A DNA stretch of 64,000 nucleotides from JARYLZ01 sp964388275 (GTDB taxonomy: Bacteria; Bacteroidota; Ignavibacteria; SZUA-365), in the NCBI GenBank assembly GCA_964388275.1, contig CAYLZD010000006.1:1-64000 (forward strand). The letters run 5' to 3'. The notes beneath the pieces were generated by a model that had not been told where the DNA came from, made no database searches, and saw nothing but the letters and a program-made list of their open reading frames with translations. The first letter of the stretch is position 1; each line of letters starts with the position of its first letter. The position numbers and the translations under genes were made by a program. Positions 38,327-47,638 of this stretch are shown piece by piece.

Positions 38327-41300
38327 ATGAAAGCAATCGCCCGCGCGGCTTGCGTAGCACTTTTTGCATTCGCCGCCTTATTCGTTTCATCGTGGACGTC
38401 CGGAAACCCCGGCGCTGAACATCTCGAATGCGCCGCCATGAGTCAGGACTTCTACACCGAACAATGGAAGCTCGTCGACGAAGCCATGCGCGACGGCAAG
38501 CCCCGCACGGCGCTGGAACTCGTCGAGAACATATACAAGCGGGCGCGCCGAGATCGGCTCGACGTGCAGATCATCAAATCAGCGTGTTATCGCATCGCCT
38601 TGCGCGCCGAGACCAACGACGCGGGCGATTCGCTCCTGATAGCCGATCTTCACGACGAGATACGCGCCGCGGAAGCGCCGGTGAAATCCGTCTTCCAATC
38701 CCTTCTGGCGTCTTTGTACTGGAATTACTACCAGTCCAACCGCTGGGAGATATCCGGCAGAACCATCGTCGGCGATGCGCCGGATGCCGATTTCAGAACC
38801 TGGGACGCTTCCACCTTTTTCGACACAACCCGCTCGCTTTACTTCGCCTCGCTCGAGCCGGCCGGGATATTGCGGAATGCCGGATTGAAACGCTACAGCG
38901 ACGCCCTGCACGCGGCCGACAGCAGGGACGCGCATTATCGTCCGACACTGTATGATGTGCTCGCTCACAGAGCGCTGGAATTCCTGCAGAACGATGAAAC
39001 GAATCTTCCCAGGGCCACCGCCGAATTCGAGGTCACGACGCTCGACGCGATCGCGCCGGCTGATCGTTTCGTGAAACATTCTTTCCCGACGCCGGACGAA
39101 GGAGACGCCCGTTACGGCGCGTTGCTCATATACCAGTCGCTTCTCGGGTCGCATCTGGGCGACATGGATGCGGAAGCGCTCGTGGATCTGGACCTTCAGC
39201 GCCTGGATTTCGCGAGGCGTCTCACTCTGCACGAGGACAAGGACACGGCCTGGTTCCTCGAAGTGGAAAGACTCGCATCCGTTCATGCGGGCAAGGGGAT
39301 CTCGGGCGAGATTCTCTTCAGGAAAGCGGAATACCTGCACGGCAAAGGCGACCTGCGGGCGGCGAATGCGATCTGCGAATCAGTCATCGCGCGTTTTCCG
39401 GATTCGCGTGGCGCTCAGAATTGCAGATCCCTCCGCTCCCGCATTCATGAGAGGGAAATCCGCGCCGACGCGGAAATGACGGTGCTCCCCGGCGCTCCGT
39501 TCGTCATCGCCGTCACGCACAGGAATGTGGAGCGAGCGCATTTCATCATCGTTGAAGCCGGCGGAGAGGATTTCGAGGAATGGAATTCCTATCGCCGTTC
39601 CTTCCGCGAGCGTTTGAGCGATATTCTGCGCATGAAGAGGCTCCACACCTGGGAAACCGCGCTGCCCGCGGCGACCGATTTCAAACCGCATACTGTGGAT
39701 CTGCGCGGACCGGAACTGCCCCCGGGACGCTATCTGCTGCTCTGCAGCCCCTACAAGAACTTCCGTCTGGATTCGAATCAGATATCGATAACCGATCTGC
39801 AGTCCACCCGGCTCAGTCTTCAGAGCCGGAGGCTTCAGCGCGGCGGTCTTCGTTTCTTCGTGCGGGATGCCGAGCACGGCGCGCCGCTGGCCGGAGTGAC
39901 CATCTCGCTCTCGACGCGTTTCTGGAACTCCGGGGATTCGCGTTACGACATGCGCCGCCTGCGGGACGAGCAGACGGACAAGGACGGGGCGTTTACCCTG
40001 GCCCCGGCTGAGAACCGCGACAACGTGTTCATCACGCTGAAGAAGGGCAAGGACGTCTGCCGAGTCGGCCAATCCTTTTACTCCTACCGCGAAGCGGAAG
40101 ACCGCGAGCGCACGCGAACGATTTTCTTCACCGACAGGGGACTGTACAGGCCGGGGCAGACGGTTTACTTCAAGGGAATCGTCATACGCGAACAGCCCGC
40201 GAAGATCCGGTACGACGTTCTGCCTGATTATAAGACGAAGGTGGTTTTCTACGACGTTAACCGCCAGAAGATCGCCGAGCAGAGCTTCACAACCAACAAA
40301 TACGGTTCTTTCAACGGTGTCTTCACGGCGCCGGCGGGCGTGCTTACGGGCCAGATGCAGATACGCAACGAAAACGGCAGCGTTTCCATACGCGTGGAAG
40401 AGTACAAGCGTCCGAAATTCGAGGTGAGTTTCGAGCAGGTGAAGGAGGCCGTGGCCTTGAATCAGCGGGTGAAGGCCGTCGGCAAGGCGGTCTCTTACGC
40501 GGGCGCGAACATCGACAACGCGGAGGTGCATTACAGGGTGTTGCGCCGCGCTCGTTTCCCGTACTGGTGGTGGTGGTGGCGTCCGGCGCCGTCGAGTCCC
40601 GCGAAGGAAATCGCGCATGGCGCGGCCCGCACCGACGCGCAGGGCGCCTTCGAGGTGTCCTTCGACGCGCTGCCGGACAAGTCCATCGACCGCAAAACGC
40701 TCCCGGTGTTCACTTACGAAGTCAGCGCAGATGTGACGGATATCAACGGCGAGACGCACAGCGCCAGGTTGTCGGTGAGCGTCGGCTACACGTCGGTGGA
40801 AGTGTCGGCCGATCTGCCTGCAGTGATGGACAGGGAGGCGGCGGGCTCGCTGCCGCTTCGCGCCGCGAATCTGAACGGCCGTCCCCAGAAAGTGGGCGGC
40901 ACGGCGCTGCTCGAACGCCTGCGTCCGCCGGACCGGGTGTATCGCGCGCGTCTTCTGTCGGCGCCGGACGAGTTCCTGTTGGACGAGGCCGCCTATCGCG
41001 AGGCGTTTCCGAGGGACGTGCGGGATCAGGAAGCGAACGAGGACATCCGGCCCGTGGAAGCCGTGGTCTTGAACGCTCGCTTCGGCACCGACGACGAAGG
41101 CGCGGACACTCTCCGTCCGCCTTCTCTTGCGCCGGGCCGCTACCGGCTCACGCTGAAAGCCGAGGATCCTACGGGAGAAATCATAACGGTCAAGCGGTTT
41201 TTCACGGTGTACGACGCTGGCGCGAAGACGCCGCCTCTGACGACGCCCGCGATGTTCATTCCCACGCGCATGAAAGGCGAACCGGGAGAAAAGGCGGCCT

Positions 41301-44300
41301 TCAGCTTCGGCACGTCGTTCAAGGATGCCCGTGTCCTCTATCAGGTCGAGCATCGCGGTGAAACGACGCGCTCGGAATGGCTCGTTTTCGACCGCGAGAT
41401 GAGGTCGTTCGAAATCCCGTTGGAAGAGAAGCATCGTGGCGGTTTTACCGTGCGCTTCTCGGTGGTGGCCGGCTACAGGCATTACAGCGAGGAGCATCAC
41501 GTGCACGTGCCGTGGACCGACAAGGACCTCTCCGTCGCGACCTCGGTTTTCCGCGACAAGCTGAAACCGGGACAGCAGGAGGAATGGCGTCTGACGATAC
41601 GCGGGGACAAGGCGGAAGCGGTATCCGCCGAGCTGGTCGCGGCGCTCTATGACGCGTCCCTCGATGCGATACAACCATTTTCGTGGCCCTCGTTTTCCTG
41701 GCCGTTTTTCTGGTCGGGTTCCTCCTTCGGGCAGCACACCTTCGGCGCCGCGGAGACGAACCGCTACGAGGAGGGTTGGAACACGAGTGTTCCCGGTTAC
41801 TCGGTCATTTATCCGCGTCTCAATCTTTTCATACTGGAGCGTGGAGGATGGATGTACGGCCGGCGGTACAGATACATGAAGCAATCCGCCGGGGGTGTCA
41901 TGGCGGCCGACGGCGTGGCTGAGGAGACTGCGCTCATGGCCGCGCCTCCGGCGGCCATGGCCGATATGAAGAGCGAGTCCCGCGAAGGAGGCGACAAAGG
42001 CGGCGGGAAAAACGGAGACGAGGAGGCCGAAGCGGCGCCGGCCGCCGAAGAGAGCGGGGGAGTGCAGCCGAGGAAAAACTTCAATGAGACCGCCTTTTTC
42101 TTCCCGACTTTGATGACAAACGAAAACGGGGAAGTGATCCTGTCGTTCACGATACCGGAGGCCTTGACCCGCTGGAAGCTTCAGGCCTTCGCGCACACGC
42201 CGGGAATGCGCTATGGTTCGCTGCTGCGCACGGCGGTCACGCAGAAAGAACTCATGGTCGTGCCGAACGCGCCGAGATTTTTCCGGGAGGGCGATGAAAT
42301 CGTCTTTCCTGCGAAGATCAGCAACCTGTCGGATGCCGAGCTGTCGGGCGGCGCGACTCTGCAGCTTTTCGACGCCGTCAGCATGAGGCCGCTGGACGAG
42401 GCATTCGGTTTGACGGACGCAACGCGGCCGTTCCGCTCGGTTAAGGGATCAAGCGCCGTGGTTAGCTGGAAACTGCGTGTGCCTGAAAATGCGGACGCCG
42501 TCGTATACCGTGTCATCGCGAAAGCGGGCGAATTCTCCGACGGCGAAGAGGCGCCGTTGCCCGTGCTGCCGAATCGCATGCTGGTTACCGAGACACTGCC
42601 TCTCAATATACGCGGCAATCAAACTCGCGACTGGCGCTTCGAAAAACTGATCGGTTCCGCCTCCTCGAAGACCCTTCGGCACCGCAAACTGACGCTCGAG
42701 ATGACCTCGAATCCGGCCTGGTATGCAGTGCAGGCGCTGCCTTACATAATGGAATACCCGTACGAGTGCTCCGAGCAGGTATTTAATCGATTTTACGCCA
42801 ACAGTATCGCCGCTCACCTGGTCCGCTCAAATCCGAAAATCGAAAGGGTGTTCCAGCAGTGGAAAGGCACGGAAGCGCTCGTATCCAATCTCGAGAAGAA
42901 CCAGGAACTCAAATCGGTGCTTCTTCAGGAAACTCCATGGGTGATGCAGGGCAAGGACGAGTCCGAGCGCAAACGCCGCATCGCCCTGCTCTTCGATCTC
43001 AACGGAATGGCTAACACGCTCGACGGCGCCTTCCGCAAGCTGGAAAAAATGCAGGGCGCCAACGGCGGCTTCCCCTGGTTCCCGGGCATGCCGGAAAGTC
43101 GTTATCTCACTCAGTACATTGTCGCCGGCTTCGGGCATCTGCGCGTGCTCGGCGTGGAAGTCACGCGGGACAGGGAACTGTCGCTGTTGAGACGGGCCGT
43201 GGAGTATTGCGACCGCGATATGACGGCGGACTACGAGCGCTTGAAGAGAAGTCCCGGCTTCAATCCGAAGAACGACTACCTCGGCTACCTGTCGGTCCAG
43301 TATCTTTACGCGCGCAGCTTCTTCCTGAAGCAGGATATCGCCAGGGAACACCGCGAGGCCGTCGAGTTCTGGCTCTCGCAGGCCCGCGCCCACTGGCTCT
43401 CAAAAGGCCTCATGGCCCAGGGCATGCTCGCCCTCGGACTCCGGCGTTTCGGGGACAAGCCGATTCCGGACAAGATTGTCGTCTCCCTTCGCGAGCGTTC
43501 CCTGCAAAGCGACGAGATGGGCATGTACTGGAAGCAGGAGCGCGGATGGTTCTGGTATCAGGCGCCCATCGAAACGCAGGCCGTACTGATAGAAACCTTC
43601 GACGAAATCGCGGGCGACAGGCGCTCCGTCGAGGAGATGAAGATATGGCTCTTGAAACAGAAGCAGGTTCAGGACTGGAAAACCACCGTCGCCACCGCGG
43701 AGGCCTGCTATGCTCTGCTGCTGCGCGGCAGCGATCTTCTCGCTTCTGACAAGCTGGTGGAAGTCACCATGGGCGGGACTTTCGTCGATCCGAGGAGCGG
43801 CGACAAGACGCCGCAGGCCGGCACCGGTTACTACACGGCCTCATGGTCGGGCGGCGAAATAAGACCCGAACAGGGGAATATCAGGGCTGTAAAGCGCGAC
43901 GACGGCATCGCCTGGGGCGCAGTTTACTGGCAGTACTTCGAACAGCTGGACCGCATCACGCCCGCTGCAACGCCCCTCCAGGTTGTGAAGAAACTGTACC
44001 GTCAGACCGCGACTGATAAAGGACTCGTGTTGGAACCCATTACCGAAAAGGATCCCTTGCGGGTCGGCGACATACTGAAAGCGCGCATCGAGATACGAGT
44101 CGACCGCGACATGGAGTACATTCATCTCAAGGACATGCGAGGCGCGGGTTTTGAACCGTTGAACCAGCTTTCTGGTTATCGCTGGCAGGGCGGTCTCGGA
44201 TATTACGAAGCGCCGAAGGACGCGTCGGTCAATTTCTTCATACACTGGCTGCCCAAAGGCGTGCATGTTTTCGAATACGCGCTGCGCGCCTCGCATCAGG

Positions 44301-44392
44301 GTGTGTTCTCGAACGGCATCACGACGATACAATCGATGTACGCGCCCGAGTTCGCGAGCCATACGCAAGGATTTGTGGTGACGGTGAGGTGA
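38327..44392 (+). CDS. Bacterial alpha-2-macroglobulin with thioester motif
   Basis: 2021 residues from ATG 38327 (AAGGAG upstream) with a hydrophobic signal sequence. The N-terminal about 370 residues are helical and TPR-like. An MG2-type domain starts at about 601 (TDRGLYRPGQTVYFKGI). The A2M domain lies at about 1250-1340 (NETAFFFPTLMTNENG, IPEALTRWKLQAFAHT). The thioester motif CSEQ is Cys1481-Gln1484 in PYECSEQVFNRFYAN, followed by an alpha/alpha-toroid region. A five-Trp run (YWWWWWRP, about 750) and a Gly/Glu-rich low-complexity stretch (about 1220-1245) are notable. Such proteins trap proteases in the periplasm or at the surface. No PBP1C gene, the frequent partner elsewhere, is adjacent. 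Confidence 0.9.
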   Translation: MKAIARAACVALFAFAALFVSSWTSGNPGAEHLECAAMSQDFYTEQWKLVDEAMRDGKPRTALELVENIYKRARRDRLDVQIIKSACYRIALRAETNDAGDSLLIADLHDEIRAAEAPVKSVFQSLLASLYWNYYQSNRWEISGRTIVGDAPDADFRTWDASTFFDTTRSLYFASLEPAGILRNAGLKRYSDALHAADSRDAHYRPTLYDVLAHRALEFLQNDETNLPRATAEFEVTTLDAIAPADRFVKHSFPTPDEGDARYGALLIYQSLLGSHLGDMDAEALVDLDLQRLDFARRLTLHEDKDTAWFLEVERLASVHAGKGISGEILFRKAEYLHGKGDLRAANAICESVIARFPDSRGAQNCRSLRSRIHEREIRADAEMTVLPGAPFVIAVTHRNVERAHFIIVEAGGEDFEEWNSYRRSFRERLSDILRMKRLHTWETALPAATDFKPHTVDLRGPELPPGRYLLLCSPYKNFRLDSNQISITDLQSTRLSLQSRRLQRGGLRFFVRDAEHGAPLAGVTISLSTRFWNSGDSRYDMRRLRDEQTDKDGAFTLAPAENRDNVFITLKKGKDVCRVGQSFYSYREAEDRERTRTIFFTDRGLYRPGQTVYFKGIVIREQPAKIRYDVLPDYKTKVVFYDVNRQKIAEQSFTTNKYGSFNGVFTAPAGVLTGQMQIRNENGSVSIRVEEYKRPKFEVSFEQVKEAVALNQRVKAVGKAVSYAGANIDNAEVHYRVLRRARFPYWWWWWRPAPSSPAKEIAHGAARTDAQGAFEVSFDALPDKSIDRKTLPVFTYEVSADVTDINGETHSARLSVSVGYTSVEVSADLPAVMDREAAGSLPLRAANLNGRPQKVGGTALLERLRPPDRVYRARLLSAPDEFLLDEAAYREAFPRDVRDQEANEDIRPVEAVVLNARFGTDDEGADTLRPPSLAPGRYRLTLKAEDPTGEIITVKRFFTVYDAGAKTPPLTTPAMFIPTRMKGEPGEKAAFSFGTSFKDARVLYQVEHRGETTRSEWLVFDREMRSFEIPLEEKHRGGFTVRFSVVAGYRHYSEEHHVHVPWTDKDLSVATSVFRDKLKPGQQEEWRLTIRGDKAEAVSAELVAALYDASLDAIQPFSWPSFSWPFFWSGSSFGQHTFGAAETNRYEEGWNTSVPGYSVIYPRLNLFILERGGWMYGRRYRYMKQSAGGVMAADGVAEETALMAAPPAAMADMKSESREGGDKGGGKNGDEEAEAAPAAEESGGVQPRKNFNETAFFFPTLMTNENGEVILSFTIPEALTRWKLQAFAHTPGMRYGSLLRTAVTQKELMVVPNAPRFFREGDEIVFPAKISNLSDAELSGGATLQLFDAVSMRPLDEAFGLTDATRPFRSVKGSSAVVSWKLRVPENADAVVYRVIAKAGEFSDGEEAPLPVLPNRMLVTETLPLNIRGNQTRDWRFEKLIGSASSKTLRHRKLTLEMTSNPAWYAVQALPYIMEYPYECSEQVFNRFYANSIAAHLVRSNPKIERVFQQWKGTEALVSNLEKNQELKSVLLQETPWVMQGKDESERKRRIALLFDLNGMANTLDGAFRKLEKMQGANGGFPWFPGMPESRYLTQYIVAGFGHLRVLGVEVTRDRELSLLRRAVEYCDRDMTADYERLKRSPGFNPKNDYLGYLSVQYLYARSFFLKQDIAREHREAVEFWLSQARAHWLSKGLMAQGMLALGLRRFGDKPIPDKIVVSLRERSLQSDEMGMYWKQERGWFWYQAPIETQAVLIETFDEIAGDRRSVEEMKIWLLKQKQVQDWKTTVATAEACYALLLRGSDLLASDKLVEVTMGGTFVDPRSGDKTPQAGTGYYTASWSGGEIRPEQGNIRAVKRDDGIAWGAVYWQYFEQLDRITPAATPLQVVKKLYRQTATDKGLVLEPITEKDPLRVGDILKARIEIRVDRDMEYIHLKDMRGAGFEPLNQLSGYRWQGGLGYYEAPKDASVNFFIHWLPKGVHVFEYALRASHQGVFSNGITTIQSMYAPEFASHTQGFVVTVR

Positions 44393-44466
44393 ATCTGCAG
44401 GGCGCCGTTTGAACGGGCAAGGCGCCAGGGATGACTATTCACGCTGTCCGGTATCGGAGACGGGCA

Positions 44467-44501
44467 GTGTGAAGTGTGAAGAGTGAAGTGTGAAGAGTGA
44501 A
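44467..44501. repeat. Heptamer tandem repeat (GTGTGAA/GAGTGAA)
   Basis: Five consecutive heptamers (GTGTGAA, GTGTGAA, GAGTGAA, GTGTGAA, GAGTGAA), with a detached copy at 44510-44516, between the macroglobulin and cupin genes. Confidence 0.9.
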
Positions 44502-44532
44502 GGGGCGTTGTGTGAAGTTTTTCGTCTCACAC

Positions 44533-44560
44533 AACGTCCAACGCTCGAGGTCCAACGTCC
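44533..44560. repeat. Heptamer tandem repeat (AACGTCC family)
   Basis: Four heptamers in phase: AACGTCC, AACGCTC, GAGGTCC, AACGTCC. The same unit family fills the gap at 47611-47638. The last copy is also the left arm of a 12-bp inverted repeat. Confidence 0.8.
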
Positions 44561-44625
44561 TGCGCAACTTCCACGGTCGATTTTCTTAAATTTAGACGGG
44601 ATTTCGATACATGAGGACGTTGGAC
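44550..44625. promoter_or_regulatory. 12-bp inverted repeat upstream of the cupin gene
   Basis: Perfect arms GTCCAACGTCCT (44550-44561) and AGGACGTTGGAC (44614-44625) enclose 52 nt with an AT-rich core TTTTCTTAAATTTAG, and end 26 nt before the cupin start. Arms this long are unlikely by chance, but they may derive from the AACGTCC repeat unit on opposite strands rather than act as an operator. Confidence 0.55.
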
Positions 44626-44651
44626 AATTCAAACGGCCTATGAGGAATGCG

Positions 44652-45032
44652 ATGGAAGAAAGCGGCAAATATGCCTATGCGACTTTTCTGGACCTGAAGT
44701 TCGGTCCTCTCGAACTTGTGGACGTTCCTTCTCTGATACGGTCCTGCAGGGACCGCTGGTACAATCAGACTCTGTGCAAGGTGAACGATTCTGTGGTGCG
44801 GCTGGGCATCATGCAGGGCGAGTATCACTGGCACAGGCACGTTTCGGACGACGAGTTCTTCTTCGTGCTGGAGGGCGCGTTCATCGTCGATCTCGAGGAT
44901 GGCTCCATCGAGTTGAAGCCGTTGGAGGGTTTCGTGGTTCCCAAGGGCGTGCTGCACCGCACGCGCGCGCCTGAACGGGCGGTGATCCTGATGCTGGAGA
45001 CGGCGGCGATAGTGCCGACGGGCGACGCGTGA
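44652..45032 (+). CDS. Single-domain cupin protein
   Basis: 126 residues from the ATG at 44652, chosen because GAGGA lies 7 nt upstream; Met at 44640 is possible. Cupin motif 1 is GEYHWHRHVSDDEFFFVLEG (His, His, Glu ligands) and motif 2 is EGFVVPKGVLHRTRAP, which gives the fourth His. The pattern is that of a metal-binding cupin used as an isomerase, dioxygenase or sugar-binding module; the substrate is unknown. It is monocistronic, between repeats and the Nfn-like genes. Confidence 0.85.
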   Translation: MEESGKYAYATFLDLKFGPLELVDVPSLIRSCRDRWYNQTLCKVNDSVVRLGIMQGEYHWHRHVSDDEFFFVLEGAFIVDLEDGSIELKPLEGFVVPKGVLHRTRAPERAVILMLETAAIVPTGDA

Positions 45033-45300
45033 TCTTTCCGCCCCCATCCAGCATCCATGCGATGAGGAGCGCGCCATTCGCGCCTCGATGGCGGGAGGAA
45101 AGTGAAAAGCAACGTCGGAATCTTGGCGGTTGGAGTGATTTATCGGATGCGCGGAGTCCGTTTGCGTATATGACCGTGATGAACGATCTTGCGCCACGGA
45201 TAAACGCGGATGAAACAGCATTGTAATGCGGCCATGAACGTCGCAATGACAATGCAACAGCCGGCGGAGGCACAAACATGACAGCGAGGCGAAATACTGC

Positions 45301-46188
45301 ATGAACAAAATAGTTGAATCGCGCTTTCTGGCGCCGGACGTCAAGCTGTTCCGCATCGAAGCGCCCAAAATAGCCGCGAAGCGGAAGGCGGGGCAATTCG
45401 TGATTCTGAGAGTGCATGAAGACGGCGAGCGCATTCCGCTGACCATAGCGGATTCGAACGCCGCGGACGGCACGATAACAATAATCGTGCAGGGCATCGG
45501 AAAAACCACTAAACTGCTCAACACCTTCAAAGCCGGCGACAGCATACGGGACATCGTGGGTCCGCTCGGCAAGCCGTCGCACATCGAGATGTTCGGAACC
45601 GCCGTGAGTATCGGCGGTGGAGTCGGAACGGCGATCGCGTTTCCGACCGCGGCCGCGTTGAAGCAGGCCGGAAATCGCGTGATATCGATTATCGGCGGCA
45701 GGACTCGCGAGTTCGTGATACTGGAAGACGAACTGCGAGCCATCTGCGACGAAGTTTATCCCTCGACTGACGACGGATCCTACGGTTTTCACGGTTTCGT
45801 CACCGACAAGCTGCGGCAGCTTATCGACGAGGGGCGGAAAATCGATTTCGTGCTCGCCATAGGACCCATCCCGATGATGCGCGCCGTGGCGGAAGTCACG
45901 CGGCCGCACGGCATACGGACCGTCGTGAGTTTGAATCCGATAATGGTGGACGGCACGGGCATGTGCGGGGGCTGCCGCGCGATAGTGGACGGCAAGCCGG
46001 TGTTCGTCTGCGTCGACGGTCCGGAGTTCGACGCGCACAAGGTGGATTTCGACATACTCGCCAAGCGCAACCGCACCTATCTCGCTCAGGAGCGCGAGTC
46101 GCTGGAGGGCTTGCACGTCTGCCGTAACGAGGAGTCGTTCCAGCGGGGCCTCGCCGAGCAGAGGAGGAGCGAGGTGGATCATGGCTGA
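45301..46188 (+). CDS. nfnA: NfnA/SudB-like FAD/NAD-binding flavoprotein with [2Fe-2S] site
   Basis: 295 residues of the ferredoxin-NADP reductase fold: FAD-binding RIPLTIADS (45-52) and NAD-binding SIGGGVGTAIAFPTA. The cluster Cys are 222, 225 and 237 (CGGC ... VFVC), with Asp217 before them; an Asp ligand is known for Thermotoga NfnA. It overlaps the next gene by 8 bp. With it, it should form an Nfn-type transhydrogenase that couples NADH and ferredoxin with NADPH by flavin-based electron bifurcation, or a sulfide dehydrogenase (Sud); the two are not separable by sequence. Confidence 0.9.
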   Translation: MNKIVESRFLAPDVKLFRIEAPKIAAKRKAGQFVILRVHEDGERIPLTIADSNAADGTITIIVQGIGKTTKLLNTFKAGDSIRDIVGPLGKPSHIEMFGTAVSIGGGVGTAIAFPTAAALKQAGNRVISIIGGRTREFVILEDELRAICDEVYPSTDDGSYGFHGFVTDKLRQLIDEGRKIDFVLAIGPIPMMRAVAEVTRPHGIRTVVSLNPIMVDGTGMCGGCRAIVDGKPVFVCVDGPEFDAHKVDFDILAKRNRTYLAQERESLEGLHVCRNEESFQRGLAEQRRSEVDHG

Positions 46189-47608
46189 AGAACTCTCCAA
46201 GAAGGATCGCATGCAGATACCCCGGCAGAAGATGCCGGAGCAGGATCCGGAAATCCGCAGCCGCAATTTTCAGGAAGTGAATCTCGGCTTCACAGAGGCT
46301 CTGGCCATGATGGAGGCGCAGCGCTGCCTGCAGTGTCCGAAACCGGTATGCGTCAGCGGCTGTCCAGTGGGCGTGAAGATTGACGAGTTCATCGCGATGA
46401 TAGCGAAGGGCGACTTCGCGAGCGCGGCGGCGAAGCTGAAGGAAGACAACGCGCTGCCCGCTGTCTGCGGCAGGGTTTGCCCTCAGGAAGAGCAGTGCGA
46501 GGCGGTTTGTGTGGTCGGCAAGCGCGGCGAGCCGGTTGCGATCGGACGCCTGGAGCGCTTCGCGGCGGACTGGGAGCGCGAACACTCCGGGATGCGCAAG
46601 GCGGAACTGAAGCCGAAGACGGGCAGGAAGGTCGCGGTGGTCGGCGGAGGACCTGCGGGTCTGAGTTGTGCGGGCGACCTGATTCAAGCGGGGCACGATG
46701 TGACGGTATTCGAGGCGCTCCATGAGATCGGCGGCGTGTTGATTTACGGTATACCGGAGTTCCGTCTCCCGAAATCCATTGTCAAGGCCGAGGTGGAGGC
46801 GCTGCGGAGTCTTGGCGTGGAATTCCGCATGAACGAGGTCGTCGGCATGACCGACACTATTGACGAGCTTTTATCGGCGTACGACGCGGTGTTCATCGGC
46901 GTGGGCGCAGGACTGCCGTACTTCATGAACGTGCCGGGCGAGCACCTGAACGGTGTGTATTCGGCCAACGAGTTTCTTACGCGCGTGAACCTGATGAAGG
47001 CCTGGGATTTTCCGCATAGCGACACGCCGATGTTCGATCTGCGCGGCAGGAACGTAGCGGTATTCGGGGGCGGCAACACGGCGATGGACGCGGTGCGCAC
47101 CTCGCTGCGCCTCGGCGCCGCGAGAGCCATTATCATATACAGGCGCTCAGAGACGGAGATGCCGGCCCGCATCGAGGAGCTGCATCACGCTAAGGAGGAG
47201 GGCGTGGAGTTCATGCTGCTGTCCGCTCCTCTGGAGCTGATCGGCGACGAGCAGGGGCGGCTGCGCGCGGCCCTGATACAGAGGATGGAACTCGGCGAGC
47301 CGGACGCCTCGGGACGGCGCAGGCCAGTGGCGATAGATGGAGCGGTGGAGCGCATACCCCTGGACGCGGCCGTCGTGGCGATCGGCAACGGTTCGAATCC
47401 GATCATCAGCAAGACCACGCCCGATCTCGCCGTAAACAAATGGGGCAACATACTCGTGGACGAAGAGACCATGAAGACCAACAAGAAGGGCGTATTCGCC
47501 GGGGGTGATATAGTGACGGGCGGCGCCACAGTTATACTTGCCATGGGCGCCGGCCGAACGGCGGCAAAAGCGATAGACGAGTATTTGCGGGATACGTCCC
47601 GGTGGTAG
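46181..47608 (+). CDS. nfnB: NfnB/GltA-type NADPH-dependent glutamate synthase-like flavoprotein
   Basis: 475 residues. The N-terminal [4Fe-4S] domain has CLQCPKPVCVSGCP and CGRVCPQEEQCEAVC. The FAD site is VGGGPAGLSCAGDLIQAG and the NADPH site is AVFGGGNTAMDAVRTSLRLG. Length and motifs are those of NfnB/SudA and of homotetrameric GltA. The preceding, overlapping nfnA gene favours the bifurcating NfnAB interpretation. It ends 29 nt from the convergent sigma-54 activator gene, that gap being filled by AACGTCC-type heptamers. Its GltD-like module is paralogous to the central part of the 51069-54821 protein. Confidence 0.9.
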   Translation: MAEELSKKDRMQIPRQKMPEQDPEIRSRNFQEVNLGFTEALAMMEAQRCLQCPKPVCVSGCPVGVKIDEFIAMIAKGDFASAAAKLKEDNALPAVCGRVCPQEEQCEAVCVVGKRGEPVAIGRLERFAADWEREHSGMRKAELKPKTGRKVAVVGGGPAGLSCAGDLIQAGHDVTVFEALHEIGGVLIYGIPEFRLPKSIVKAEVEALRSLGVEFRMNEVVGMTDTIDELLSAYDAVFIGVGAGLPYFMNVPGEHLNGVYSANEFLTRVNLMKAWDFPHSDTPMFDLRGRNVAVFGGGNTAMDAVRTSLRLGAARAIIIYRRSETEMPARIEELHHAKEEGVEFMLLSAPLELIGDEQGRLRAALIQRMELGEPDASGRRRPVAIDGAVERIPLDAAVVAIGNGSNPIISKTTPDLAVNKWGNILVDEETMKTNKKGVFAGGDIVTGGATVILAMGAGRTAAKAIDEYLRDTSRW

Positions 47609-47610
47609 TC

Positions 47611-47638
47611 AACGTTTAACGTCTAACGTCCAACGTCT
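47611..47638. repeat. Heptamer tandem repeat (AACGTYT/AACGTCC) between convergent genes
   Basis: Four heptamers AACGTTT, AACGTCT, AACGTCC, AACGTCT occupy nearly the whole gap between the stop codons of nfnB and the leftward activator gene. Confidence 0.85.

Noticed and set aside
39380..42196. 938-codon open frame on the minus strand inside the macroglobulin gene
   Set aside because: Arg/His-rich composition without any domain; it is the GC-rich shadow of a clearly coding plus-strand gene.
44393..44420. GGCGCC repeat as terminator for the macroglobulin gene
   Set aside because: The 6-bp arms are themselves palindromic, the loop is long and no T-run follows.
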